64,000 nt of DNA from Siphonodentalium dalli (taxonomy: Eukaryota; Mollusca; Scaphopoda; Gadilida; Siphonodentaliidae), in the NCBI GenBank assembly GCA_032622095.1, contig CP136069.1, positions 169,314,394-169,378,393 on the forward strand, in the 5' to 3' direction. The notes below the pieces were generated by a model, which worked only from the letters and a program-made list of their open reading frames with translations, made no database searches and had not been told where the DNA came from. This document shows positions 36,121 through 47,908 of the stretch, piece by piece. Position 1 is the first letter of the stretch. Every line of letters starts with the position of its first letter. The position numbers and the translations under genes were made by a program.

Positions 36121-37042
36121 TACACTGTTAGCTATCGACTTTCGATAATATTTCAATATATTTAAATAGCCCGTCTGTGTTACACTAAATCATGTTCGGT
36201 GATTGGTCAACTGCCAACTGGGTCACCCGTTTCATAACCAAATGACACACAGGCCGTAACTCGAACACGTCGTCACAAATTGTTGACCTAATCACTAAAA
36301 GCGGTCAGCAGAATAATTGGGCGTGCTTTCCAAGTTCGGCCGAATTGCTTCTAAAGCCAGTTATTTATATATATCACGTTATCGTTGTTAAGTGCTTGGA
36401 AATCTTATATTGGGCTGATAAGAATACACTCAGCTATTTTATGGGAATAAATCATCAAAAAGCTATCTAAATGTAACAAATGAATGTAGTGGGTGTGTGT
36501 TATTGTGGGATATGGCGATGTCGTCGTTTGGGGGGGGGGGCACATTTAGTGTGAACCGCGAATATGACCCAACGACCACAACGCCGTATCCCCAAAATAT
36601 AGGCCCTAACAGACGGCGATGTGAGCGTCGCGATTTCTGCGGCGTCAATAGCTGAGCGCCAAAATATTCTCGTAGAAATTCCGTCATTATAAGTTAGGGG
36701 TTCTTCTCGTTTGTTTTACGTTTTCAAATGGCAACTTGGCAGTTATCACATATATTATATGCCTGGTAGTTTCTTCACACAAGGACTGGTCAGTGTGCTC
36801 ATTTGTTCAACATGCACACGAGTTCGTAATACTAAAATAGTCTTTTTAGTGCCTTCTAATAAAACATTATATTGTCAATTTAATTATACCAATCACTAGT
36901 AGACGGGACGCCATGTCTATCCGCATTCCATGCATTCCTCTTTCTGTGTGTTGTGTGATACAGTCTTGTTATGTAATACTTCATGCTTTACAATTTCCGC
37001 TGCAGATATTGGATTTGAAGTAGCAATTCTGTTTACCTACAC
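36121..37042. other. no gene seen; G12 tract
   Basis: A G homopolymer is at about 36528-36540. Frames here have no recognisable content. Confidence 0.4.
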
Positions 37043-37270
37043 AACAATTGAGCGACGCGATCAGAGCATTTACTCGAGTGTTTTCGGCTTTTTCAATGAC
37101 GGATATATACGAAGTCACCGGATGTGGAATCAATCAAATTCCCAAGTTCACTCGAGCTCGAGTGAACTTGGGAATTTGATTGATTCCATATCCGTTGACT
37201 TCGTCTATCTCCGTCATTGAAAAAGCCGAAAACACTCGAGTAAATGCTCTGATCGCGTCGCTCAATTGTT
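37043..37270. repeat. 228-bp near-perfect palindrome
   Basis: Symmetric about 37156/37157 (CTCGAG|CTCGAG). Each 114-bp arm runs from AACAATTGAGCGACGCGATC to ACTCGAG. I count about four mismatches between arms, clustered around 37110-37130. There is no loop. An unspaced palindrome of this length is unstable in many hosts, so it is recent or an assembly foldback. Confidence 0.92.
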
Positions 37271-37360
37271 TTGCGGAAGTATGAAAAAAGCGATACGAAA
37301 TTTTCAAAGTCGATTTCTCACAATGTTCAAAAGAAAAAAATGGACATCGAACAGTATAGC

Positions 37361-37825
37361 CGATGGGGTCATTGTCACAAAGCTTCGGTCACATTCGTAG
37401 CCAGATTTTTAAATCGATCGCAAATGTAGCCAGCTTTTCACCGGCGATCACATTCGTAGCCAGCTTGTCTAATTCCATGCTTTATATGGCGCGAAATATG
37501 ACGTCATCACGTTCGTGTCTAAAATGTTGACGTCAAGCTCCAAAACTTACTTCGTTTATCAACTTAAATTGGAATATAATTCGAGCATTGTAACGACATT
37601 GAGCGGAAACCTCAGGTTATAAGATGTACCGTACTGATATCAAATTAAAAGTTGTTTTTCATCCACCAACTCAGAAAAATGAGATTAACCTTGTTCATTG
37701 AGGCTCGCGTGAATATGAAAAGCTGGCTACAAATGTGATCACCATAGAAAAGCTGGCTACATTTGTGATCGATTTAAAAAGCTGGCTACGAATGTGATCG
37801 ATGCCTTGTGACAATGACCCCATCG
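37361..37825. mobile_element. 465-bp MITE with subterminal repeats
   Basis: Terminal inverted repeat CGATGGGGTCATTGTCACAA. Just inside each end, the motif GATCACATTCGTAGCCAGCT recurs about three times, in inverse orientation at the two ends. A ~260-bp unique centre (37460-37720) has no coding content. Repeated subterminal motifs are typical transposase-binding sites. The superfamily is not assigned. Confidence 0.82.
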
Positions 37826-37854
37826 CAACAGTTTAGCACTCAGTCGACCGTAGT

Positions 37855-38000
37855 GCAAAATATCATATTTGAGAACGCTCTTTATTATCCACCGCTTTTG
37901 GGAAACGAAAACATGGACGCTCTTTATCAGTGACGATCATTAGAATTTTTGCTAAACTCAGAACCTCCTATTAATGGGCTTATTGTCACGGTCTAATTAT
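37855..38000. repeat. dispersed repeat shared with 51.6 kb
   Basis: GGGAAACGAAAACATGGACG, CTCTTTATCAG, AGAACCTCCTATTA.TGG and TATTTTTCTGGTAT match 51625-51795 in order. It also contains GAACGCTCTTTATTAT from the 42-bp satellite. Confidence 0.65.
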
Positions 38001-38055
38001 TTTTCTGGTATAGAAAATGTTCGAATTGTAGTTTTATTATGTCAAAATGACTACT

Positions 38056-38107
38056 ATGCGCACACGCGCACACGCACGAACGCACGCACGCACATACGCA
38101 CACAAAC
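38056..38107. repeat. alternating purine-pyrimidine (CA/CG) tract
   Basis: A mostly alternating ACACGCGCACACGCACG...ACGCACACA run, the kind of sequence that can adopt Z-DNA. Confidence 0.7.
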
Positions 38108-38253
38108 GTTTGAGATATGTGAAAAATCATACTTCTAACTAGATGAGATAACTACATATCAAAATACACTATGTTATTGTTATTTTTATCTTATGCTGAC
38201 CGACATCACTTCACTTTTGGGCAAATTTATGTCAGTTTTGATACACAACATGT

Positions 38254-38318
38254 CTTCGAAATGACAACAAAACGCAGGCTGTTGTCTACAACCTACATTT
38301 TGTTGTCATTTCGAGACA
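38254..38318. repeat. small hairpin
   Basis: TCGAAATGACAACAAAA pairs with TTTTGTTGTCATTTCGA across a ~27-nt loop. It abuts the outer end of the large inverted duplication. Confidence 0.75.
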
Positions 38319-40925
38319 AGTGCCATTTTTTAATATTATGTCAAGCTATGTGTGCCCTGTCAGAAAGTGAACTAGTAACGGGTTTCTGATCAATATTAAG
38401 TCTTGTTTCCAGTATAAATCCAAGATAGTCGCCATATTCAATCATTATTTCACAATTACGTTCCAACTGGTATAAAATTTAAGGCACATGCCTAATAAAG
38501 GCGTCATTCCTCCCAGCATTGTCTTATTTTTAAGATAGTAGCAACACAGGCTGACCAAATTTGAAATTCATCACTTTTTGGACCTAAAACATGAAATTTT
38601 GTCATAAAATCTTTCTCATTTCAATTATTTCGGAACAATAAATAGACAATATCTCAAAACTGTTTCCGTATAGATCAAAGGTTAAGACCTTAAAAAATTC
38701 TGAAATTTATACTGCAAACACAACATACAACATCGAGGATAAATTTGTAATTATATTTTAGAAATTTTTGATTATGTTACCCCTCACCCCAAAAATCATG
38801 AATTTTTATTTTGGTGATAAATATCCGATATAACATGGATGAGAATCTATAAAGTACACTATTCGATCACGTTTCTAAATATTGAATGGCAATTACAAAC
38901 ACAATGACCAAAGTTGAAATTTAAAACTTTTTCGACTAAACATAAGCAATTTTGTAAGAAAATCCTCATCATTTCAAATATTTTGGTCCAATAAATGGTC
39001 ATGTACTCATAGGATATTTGTGATAGTTCACCATGTTTCGGCTTATATGTTTTGGAGATATATACTAAAAACAATGAAAGCATTTCATGTGGCTAATATG
39101 TAATATCGTTTCAGAAAATTTGGTTTATGTTACCCCTCACCCCAAAAATCACGAAAATGTTACTTTGTTGTAAGGATTCAATAAATCTTTGTTTAAATCT
39201 TATAAATCGAGTTTGTCGATCGCAATTTGTCATATATGATAATGTAACAACCTCATTGTCAGTATATTGTTGAAATTTACAATTCTAATCCTTAATAACA
39301 ATTATATTTGATCATTTCAAATATTTTCAACCAATATAAGGGCAATTTCTCAAACATTTCCCAAGATAATATACAATATGCGGTCTTAAAAGTTTCGAAA
39401 ATGAATGTCGAATACAACACGTATTAAGGTGTATACATGTAATGTCTTGGCGAAATAGAATAAAAATTTAAAAATCTATCAGATATATTTGAAGATATTG
39501 ACCCAATATCATTGACTTATGTAATCTAGCATACAAGAGGGTTTATATATATAGATATGTATTTCAATTCACAACTTTAAATTGTCCATCAATAATACAC
39601 ATGACATAAATATGGCCTATTTTTGTTTATACTGTGTTCTTAAATGCATGTTTGTTGAACAAATAGTTTAGGCATGCTTAATATCAAAATTACATATACT
39701 TAACTCTGTGCCTGGTATTATTAGCTTTTGCACATTTGCTTCTGTTTTAAGTTTGGGATTAACAACTACACTTAATGAGTTCTGAACACACAGCTGCAGC
39801 TTGTCATGACAAGTGTACCACACTCCTGCCTGGTAGACAGCTCGTTTCATATGCTGTACCTTCTATTGAGCAACAAGTTTTGGCAAAGAATAATATATCC
39901 ATGCCACCCCGAAACTGTTTGCCCTTTCCATGGAAGAAGGAAGTGGTATCACAACCAGATATTGAATGCAAAATGTGTAGATATAAATACTTGTCGTCGC
40001 CCAGAGCATTAAATGTGCTCTTGACATGGTAAAATGTGTCCGTTTTGCCTGTTCCCAGGAGAATTACCAGGACAGCTGTGTCAACAGTCCGAACATGGAT
40101 TGTCGTCAGCACACAATAAAGCGCTTTAATAATATGTGGCACAATTCTAATATCAGCTGCCTCCTGACAACAATTTCTCAATTTGGACACGGAAAAATTT
40201 GCTATTTTGATAGTTGACGAACCTTCTGTGATGTATATCACTTTATCATCACATATAACATGTGCTGTTGCTTTAACCCTTCACCCAACAAACCGGCCAA
40301 AACCGGCCAAATAAAGCTTCAACAGCCTAAAATATCTTCGGTCTGTCTCAATAGAACCATACAAATATGGATATCATTGGAACCGGCTCCTTGACCACAT
40401 TGTGATAGTTACAGTTATGCCATGTGCCAATGCATTCTCTTATATATGCGAGTCGACCATAGGTCGCCTCGCATATATAAGAGAATGCATTGGCCTAAAA
40501 AAAAACTTTTTTTAACACGTTTTACCATTTTTTCTTACATTCTTTAACAATTTTATAATTTTGAATGTGTTAAGCCAATGCATTCTCTTATATATGCGAG
40601 GCGACCTATGGTCGACTCGCATGTATAAGAGAATGCATTGGCACAGGGCCCTTCTGTTGAGTAAAGGGTTAAGCTTATTGTCAGAACCGCGGAGGATTCC
40701 ATTGTGTAGGAATCTTAGTTTGGGCACCAACTTTTTATCCAAGACATGTACCGCGATTCTCACGAGTGCTGCCTTTTGTGCTGCCTTCAAAATACCTATC
40801 CCACACAACACTTCTTAGTGTGTAGAGTAGAAAATTCATTAGTGACTGTGCATAATCATCAAAAGTAGACCCTTTCACAGGTACAGTCATCCACAAGAAC
40901 GCCTCCATCGAATATCTTGCACTGA
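38318..40925 (-). mobile_element. left arm of large inverted duplication
   Basis: Inverse homology to 41280-45255. Matching landmarks include ATGGCACTTTT at the outer end, GGATTTATACT, TGAAATTTG(T)CATTTTTGG-type blocks, GTTACCCCTCACCCC, GGATTCAATAAAT and GCTGTGTGTTCAGAAC. It contains the broken gene at 39804-41250, and a TTAA MITE (40277-40668) inserted in it. Confidence 0.85.
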
Positions 40926-41250
40926 ACATTTTTAGGTTGGTCCGATATATATCCTGTTGCATCCCAGATACATCCCAGCAATATCAGATTTTGTTCAATT
41001 CTTGAATTTACCTCCCGTTGACAAGGCAGGGGAAATAGCTGATTCCCATGAGAGAAAAACACGTCTGGCTCCCCATCAATTGGTACGGGAAAACTACTAG
41101 CCATCTCGTTATTGTTGATGGGCTCTCTGTTAAACCTATCAACCCTCCATTTCTTTTCAACTCGATGTTCTCCTGTTCGTGCACTTGATCGATTTGACTA
41201 GCGGAGAAGCGATTTCGGGATTTTTGAACTGCCCATTGTTGTTCGAACAC
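39804..41250 (-). pseudogene. transposon-type protein of the EADTR / VDTxVLVI family, interrupted by a MITE
   Basis: Read on the minus strand, pieces appear in family order across three frames: IDQVHEQENIELKRNGG and GLTESPSTITRW (from 41250); KGSTFDDYA, RSVVWDRYFEGS, GSTRENRG, then past a stop KVGAQTKIPTQW (40962-40680). After the inserted MITE come HVICDDKVIYITEG, NCCQEAADIRIVPHIIKAL, VRTVDTAVLVILLGTGKT, GDDKYLYLHILHSISGCDTT and SFFHGKGKQ (40272-39804). I recognise this order from a multicopy, uncharacterised protein family in invertebrate genomes thought to belong to DNA transposons. The spaced acidic residues are reminiscent of PIN-like nucleases, but that is inference. Frameshifts, stops and the MITE make it dead. 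Confidence 0.72.
40277..40668. mobile_element. TTAA MITE (piggyBac-like), copy 3, reversed
   Basis: Exact TTAA duplications at 40273-40276 and 40669-40672. Left end CCCTTCACCCAACAAACCGG, right end ending GAGTAAAGGG. Two 69-bp hairpins and the ~140-bp tail are in opposite orientation to copy 1. It is inserted inside the transposon-type gene. Confidence 0.88.
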
Positions 41251-41279
41251 ATACTACCAGAAATAAAATATTGGACGTA
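40926..41279. other. spacer between the inverted arms
   Basis: About 350 bp present once. It carries the N-terminal part of the transposon-type gene (HEQ and GLTESP motifs, minus strand). Both arms start at the same internal point of the gene (AATATTCGATGGAGGCG). Confidence 0.7.
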
Positions 41280-41280
41280 C

Positions 41281-43640
41281 GTGCAATATATTCGATGGAG
41301 GCGCTCTTGTGAATATAATTGTACCTGCGATAGGATCTACTTTTGACGATTATGCAGTCACTAATTAACTAATTAAATATACCCTACGAACTAAGAAGTG
41401 TTAGGGCGCGTACACATGGCCAGCAAGAAAATATCAGGTATGCCCCATGTGACTTACTTGACCAATGAAATAAATAATACCGGAAAATATCCGACGAAGG
41501 CAGCGCGCTGATATTTTATCGCCAATTGGTGATATGTGTTCACCTTGATAGGTGGCCATCGGTATCCGTTAACTAATCTCGCAGGGATATGATCGTAACA
41601 ATTCAAGCACTCGAGTTATGATCCAACAATAGTATCGTCTGTTTCAACATACTACGTATTTCCATTTTATATTGGTTGTCAGAACCGCTGATGTATTATA
41701 TATACATGTTTATACGTGTGTACAGAGACGTGACGACAGGGTGGGCTTGGGGGTGTGTCTCACCCCCCCCCCCAACTTTGGTCAATATTTTCAACAGTTG
41801 GACATTTCATACCTACCAAAACATTAGTTGGAAATTTCACACCAACAATAGGTTGAAAATGTTCTTGTAGTTTGATTTTCAAAAAAATTCTTGGGGGAAT
41901 TAATTGTTTTGGACCAATATTTGCATATTTTCCTATTTTTTGTAAAACTTTTGGTCTGAAATGGTCATCAGTTGGAAACTTTCCAACCTCAGGGGGGTGA
42001 CAGGTTGGAAATTTCCAACACTTTGAAAGCTTGTGTCCTAGTCCCTCCCCCGTGGCCAGTCAAAAGTAAAAAACTCCTAGTTAATTTAAGAAAACAATAT
42101 TGTCATACATTTGGTCAACATTGTCATTGGATTTGTCATCAGATGTAAATTTTCCAACCTAAGTGGGGTGTCAGGTTTGAAATTTCCAACTCTAGGAATG
42201 ATTGAGGCTAGTCTAGATGGTAGGATTTTGCGATTTTCTTGTTCAGATTACAAAATTTTCGCACACCGGGCCGAACCATGGTCTAATATTAGTACTGAGG
42301 TGCAAGGGGGTGCAAATCGAATTATGGAAAACTTGTGTTTGGTCTGATTCAGATTCAAGGTGGGGGGGGGTGCAGTTAGAATTTCACAAGGTGGGCACCC
42401 CGAACGGAAACCCTATGGGGATGCTTTATAATTTGGTACCTCACATGCCTTGATTTAGTTGTTTTACTTTAATTTGGACTATATGCATAGAGGGGATGCA
42501 TAAATGAACCAAACAAAAATTTTGACCAAAGTAGGAAGATGTGCAAATAGTTACACTGGTTGGAATATCAAATAATGAGAACACACATCAGAGCTCACCG
42601 CGTCCCTGAACACACATCCCTACTCCATCGACGAGGGCGCGTTCCTTTCTCGTTAAAATAGGTGGCATTTTAAATTTTCCATAACACTTTATAACTCTAT
42701 GAATATTCGATATGGACTATACATGTAGGTTGTTTGTCCGCAGTAATTCACTTTAACAAACACGACTAACACTAGTCACATTGAGCTCAATCAACGTCAA
42801 CTAACCCGCCGCTTTCTCACGGGCGTAATCTTTGTAGCAAGAAAATATCAGAGTACAATTGTACCTGATATTTTCTTGCAGATATGTTCTTGCAGCTTCA
42901 TGTGTACGCGCCCTTAATGTCATGTTGTGTGGAACAGGTATTTAAAGTCAGCAGCATAAAAGGCAGCACTCGTGCGAATCGTGGTACAGGTCTTGGATGA
43001 AAACTTGGGTGGCAAAACTAAGGTCACGAATAAAATGGAACGACTCCCTCCGATTCTGACAATAAGCTTGAACTATTTGAATTGTTGATATGAATTGCGT
43101 CAGAACATGTTATAGGTGATGATAAAGTGACAAACATGACAGACTGTGACACACATGCAATGCGAATAGCGCTGCAGTAAACAATGACGCAATTCGCTGT
43201 ATAGTATCCTACCAGAATGGCGGATGCTGGCGACGTCATGCATTACGTTGAGTCAACAGGAAGTGAACCTTCCCGTTGTATATATTCCCTGATCCGCAGT
43301 CGGAAATCCCAAATAACAAATTCTTCCGAGTAAATCTTGAGAAACTGTTGTCAGGAGGAAACTGATATTAGAATTGTGCCGCACATTACTCATGCGCTTT
43401 CTTGTGAGCTGACGACAATCCATGTTCGGATTGTTGACACAAGTGTGGTAAGTCTCCTCTGTCAGTTTTAAAAGTTTACCGATGCTAACAGTGTTGCTGA
43501 TATATGGATTTCTCTAGGAACAGCCAAAACTAATACATTGTACGACGCCAATAGCACATGTTCCGCTCTGGGCGACAACAATTGTTTATCTCTACCCATT
43601 TTTTCATTCGAGGATTTCAAAAGTTGCTGATTAATAAGGC
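41281..43640 (+). pseudogene. second copy of the EADTR / VDTxVLVI transposon-type gene, interrupted
   Basis: Plus-strand counterpart of 39804-41250. It starts mid-gene (IFDGGALV, STFDDYA), is split by the Harbinger-like element, and resumes with VVWNRYLK, GSTRANRGTGLG, DSDNKLELFELL, EHVIGDDKV, NCCQEETDIRIVPHITHAL and TTIHVRIVDTSV (43345-43450). It then has ADIWISLGTAKTNTLYDAN and CSALGDNNCLSLPIF (to about 43615). The right copy keeps the segment around IWISLGT that the left copy has lost. Several frameshifts and stops disable it. Confidence 0.7.
41404..42913. mobile_element. PIF/Harbinger-like non-autonomous element
   Basis: 1510 bp. Terminal inverted repeat GGGCGCGTACACATG, 15 bp perfect, with a further shared block GCAAGAAAATATCAGGTA just inside. 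TTA duplications lie at 41401-41403 and 42914-42916. GGG-starting ends with a TTA/TWA target are the PIF/Harbinger signature. The interior contains several (G/C)TTGGAAATTTCCAAC repeats (41790-42190), C/G homopolymers and no transposase. Confidence 0.8.
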
Positions 43641-45255
43641 CTGAAGAGAATTATCCAAAACCTGTTCCGCTCCGGGCGACAACAATTGTTTATCTCAGAA
43701 CTAGCAGCTGTGTGTTCAGAACTTATCAAGTGTTGTTGCGAATCCCAAACTTGTAACAGGTGCAAATGTGCAAAAGCTGAATTACCATGCACATACATGT
43801 AGTTATCTAGATGTAATTGTGATATTAAGAATGCCTAAAATATTTGTTCTACGTATCAACACGGTCACCAGTGATTATCACATGACAATCTATCTATCGG
43901 CTGGTATGATCAGACTGTGAACATTATAGTTATACATGTATAACATAACAAACATGAATTTAAGAACAGAGTATAAACAAAGACAAATTAAAAGATGCGA
44001 TCTCAAATGCATGTCGATATATGCACCCCCATTGTATGCTACATTTGTAGATTACATAAGTCAGTGATATTGGGTCAGCACCTTCACATATATCTATTGA
44101 TGGTATAATAGATTTTTAGAATTTTATTCTATTTCACCAAGACATGACATGTATACATCTTTAAATGTGTTGTATTGGCAGTCATTTTCGAAACTGTTAA
44201 AACTGCATATTGCATATTATCTTGGGAAATGTTTGAGAAATTGTCCTTATATTGGTTAAAATATTTGAAATGATGGGTATCTTACCATCAACTATAATTG
44301 TTATTAGGCATACGATTGTAAATTTCAACAGTATACTGACAATGATTGTTACGTTATCATATATGACGAACTGGGTTTGACAAACTCACTTTATAAGATT
44401 TAACCAAGGATTTATTGAATCCTTACAACAAAGTCACATTTTTGTGATTTTTGGGGTGAGGGATATCATAAACCAAATTTTTCTGAAACGTTGTTACATA
44501 TTAGCCACATAAGGTGTATTCATTGTTTTCAGTATATCTGTCCAAAACATATAAGTCCAAACATGGTGAACTATCGCAAATATCATATGAGTAAATGACC
44601 ATTTATTGGACCAAAATATTCGAAATGACGAGGATTTTCATACAGAATTGCATGTTTTAGTCGAAAAAGTTGTAAATTTCAACTTTGGTCATTGTGTTTG
44701 TAAATGCAATTACAGTGTTTAGAAATGTGATTGAATAGTGTCCTTTATAGATTATCATCCAAGTTATATCGCATGTTTATCATTGGGGTGAGGGGTAACA
44801 TAATCAAAAATTTCTAAAATATGGTTACAAATTTGTCAGATATTTTGTAGTTTTGTTTGCAGTATACATTTCCAAAATTTGTAAGATCTTAATCTTTCTA
44901 CACTGAAACAGTTTTGAGAAATTGTCCGTTTGTTATTCCGAAATAATTGAAAAGAGAATGATTTTATGTCAAAATTTCATGTTTTTGGTCCAAAAAGTGA
45001 TAAATTTCAAATTTGGTCATCCTGGGTTGCTACCATCTTCATAATACGACAATGTCGGGTGGAATGAAGCCTTTATTATGCATGTGCCTTAAATTGTATA
45101 CCAATTGGAAGGCCATGGTGAAATAATGATTGAATTTGGCAGCCATCTTGGATTTATACTCGAAACAAGGGTTAATATTTATCAGAAACCTGTTTCTAGT
45201 TCACTTCTGAAAGAGCACACATAACCTGACATAATATAAAAAAATGGCACTTTTG

Positions 45256-45477
45256 GCCAGTCCGTTCCAATATGACAAAATTTTGCCGCTAAGTCCCTAC
45301 AATATAGTAGTGATTTGTCAGCAATAAACAAAATATATTCCTGGCTTGATATGTATCCACCTTCAGAAATCAGAACTGAAATTTTCTCAATGAAATGTCA
45401 ATGTTCTCAAACACAAAGGAAAGTCTTTCACATCCATTAGTGTTTAGATTTCACAAGTTTGAAATTAAAGTGGTGTA
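45256..45477. other. no recognisable feature
   Basis: Short unique stretch between the inverted duplication and the terminal block. Confidence 0.3.
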
Positions 45478-45825
45478 GAACACTCCGGTAGGGTGATCAA
45501 ATAGAAATGGAGAATTTTGGAGTAATGTTTACAAATAGTATATCCATATTGACAACACATACCGTCATTCTTATATATGAATTAAATGCAGTGACTCTCG
45601 ATGGCGAAATCGTTGTGGTTAGTTTATCGCCGATAGATGGGTCCCGAAATATTTACAATTAAGCGCAGTTCTGACGATGTTTTCTATGGATTGTTACGGT
45701 CGATTTGCTTATAATTTTCGGCGATTTTACTAGAATGTTACATTCCTCCAGTTGCCATAGTGCCTAAATACTAACTTATCAATTTCACGCACCCGAACAA
45801 GTAAGTATATAATATGTCTTTAACC
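45478..45825. mobile_element. terminal block of the duplicated transposon family
   Basis: Inverse homologue of 19790-20160. Its repeat at two places suggests it is one end of the element whose gene lies at 41-43.6 kb. Confidence 0.6.
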
Positions 45826-46091
45826 ACAGCACACGAAAATAGTGTAAAATGTTCAACGGAGAAATTCATCTAAAATTACAAAAAATATATATAATGGAAG
45901 CTAGTATTCATTCCTAATAGGAACTTTCAATGATATGGCAATGGAACTGTTTAATTCCTCTGATATCCATTAATTATTCTTCCAAACCATTCGAAATTTT
46001 AAAGTACGTTTAACCCAATTTCGAGATTGATACCATATAACCGTCGCGTGGTGAAAGATCACGGTGCACAGCTGCAAGTGTCCGTTTCTGG

Positions 46092-46812
46092 AAATAGAAT
46101 AAACATACGTCGGATACTATAGAATAAACATACGTGTGATAATATAGAATGAACATACGTGGGATAATATAGAATAAACATACGTGGGATAATATAGAAT
46201 AAACATACGTGGGATAATATAGAATAAACATACGTGGGATAATATAGAGTAAACATACGTGGGGTAAAGAAGAATAAACATGCGTGTGATTAAATAGAAC
46301 AAACATACGTGGGATAATATAGAGTAAACATACGTGGGATAATATAGAATAAACATACGTCTGATACTATAGAATAAACATACGTGTGATAATATAGAAT
46401 AAACATACGTGGGATAATATAGAATAAACATACGTGGGATAATATAGAATAAACATACGTGGGATAATATAGAATAAACATACGTGGGATAATATAGAGT
46501 AAACATACGTGGGGTAAAAAAGAATAAACATGCGTGTGATTAAATAGAACAAACATACGTGGGATAATATAGAGTAAACATACGTGGGATAATATAGAAT
46601 AAACATACGTGGGATTAAATAGAATAAACATACGTGGGATAATATAGAATAAACATACGTGGGATAATATAGAATAAACATACGGGGAATAAACATACGT
46701 GGGATAATATAGAATAAACATACGTGGGATAATATAGAATAAACATATGTGGGATAATATAGAATAAACATACGTGGGATAATATAGAATAAACATACGT
46801 GGGATAATATAG
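46092..46812. repeat. 25-bp minisatellite with 250-bp higher-order period
   Basis: Unit GAATAAACATACGTGGGATAATATA, about 29 copies. Variant units recur exactly 250 bp (ten units) apart: the GATACTATAGAATAAACATA variant at 46113 and 46363, and the GGGGTAAA(G/A)AAGAATAAAC variant at 46261 and 46511. Because 25 is not a multiple of 3, every minus-strand frame is open with a 25-residue repeat (MFILYYPTYVYSILSHVC...); these are translation artefacts. Confidence 0.95.
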
Positions 46813-47189
46813 CGAAAGTTTTAGGACATTAATAATTCAAGCCGGTATAAGATCATATAAAATATCCTCTTATGTTGTGTGTGTACCAGCAAATTTGTCG
46901 TATGTCTTGACCAATAAAATGCCTACATTGACTCATGCTGTGGGGGCGATTGTTCAAGGATTATTTATGAGCGCGGGTTTAAAGTCACATGGCGGTTTGC
47001 GCTCCAAAATACACCTAATAATATTTGCTTTTGAATTGTTCCCGGTATCGAAATAGGTCGATAAATACTTGAACTAACTTTCTACGGGTATTATATGACT
47101 TATATGTCCCAGAAAGACGCATTAGAGTAATAACCAATATATAACTTTGATCACGGTGTTTGGGTCCCAAACAAACAGCAGCCATGTGC
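46813..47189. other. no recognisable feature
   Basis: Unique flank without recognised content. Confidence 0.3.
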
Positions 47190-47445
47190 ATGGCATGGAA
47201 CAGAAACGAGCGTTAGATGTTAGTATATTCCTGATATGGTAGAAATATGGAGCGTTTGTTTCACTCCTGCGCGAAAAATAGAAAACAGCTGGAAACTAGC
47301 GGTGGCCATGGCAAGTATTTTTCAGAGCATATGAGCCGGAAAATCAATATTTCGTGTATTTATCTTATACCTCCTTCCAAATTAAGCAGACAAAATTTGG
47401 AAGCTCAGATGAGCCATGTCCGTTTAACATACGATAAATGATTCA
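47190..47445. repeat. dispersed repeat with intact (empty) TTAA site
   Basis: Paralogue of 58625-58799 plus 59176-59225. Shared blocks: TTCCTGATATGG, TTTCGTGTATTTATC, CTTATACC, and after the TTAA GCAGACAAAATTTGGAAGCTC, with ATGAG(C/T)CATGTCCGTTTAA. TTAA at 47382-47385 is single here but is where a MITE sits in the other copy. Confidence 0.82.
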
Positions 47446-47908
47446 TCGTTTCTGCTAAGGTCACTTCAGTCTGTGACGTGCATGACATCAACTGGACAGT
47501 GCGTGGTAAAATCGTTCAATCAAAACAATATTGTCATAAATAAATAAACATTTAGCGATTTATATTTGTTTGATCTTGCCCATCCGTCTGTCGCCTACTT
47601 GTTCCGGAAACTGTTTCCAGTTCCAAGAAATTCCTGCATTATGTAACAAGCGCGAGACTGCGAGTCTATCAGAGCAGTATTAAAGAAGCCGTTTGTTATT
47701 GACGTCCATCTTCTCTACCAGTTTATCACCGATTTACAACAGCGAGCCTGAGTCGATGCGTGTAACGTCGATGGTTGGATTTGCGAGCAACAAAGGTTAG
47801 TTTGAAGTGGTCGACTAAATGTGATAATTGTCACAGGCGTCGTAGAACAGATGAAGGGGACACAACTTTTGGCAAAATCTAAAATGTTATCAACATATCC
47901 TCGCGCAG
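47446..47908. other. no recognisable feature
   Basis: Unique sequence. A 69-aa minus frame (47715-47924) is unremarkable. Confidence 0.3.

Larger units (their letters stand above)
41280..45255 (+). mobile_element. right arm of large inverted duplication
   Basis: Inverse copy of 38318-40925, enlarged by the element at 41404-42913. Non-coding blocks in 43850-45250 run parallel to those at 38330-39700. Divergence is moderate, with scattered indels. Confidence 0.85.

Noticed and set aside
46290-46796. 168-aa repetitive Tyr/Ile-rich frame (minus)
   Set aside because: All three minus frames of the 25-bp satellite are open and give the same peptide, as expected of a repeat whose length is not a multiple of three.
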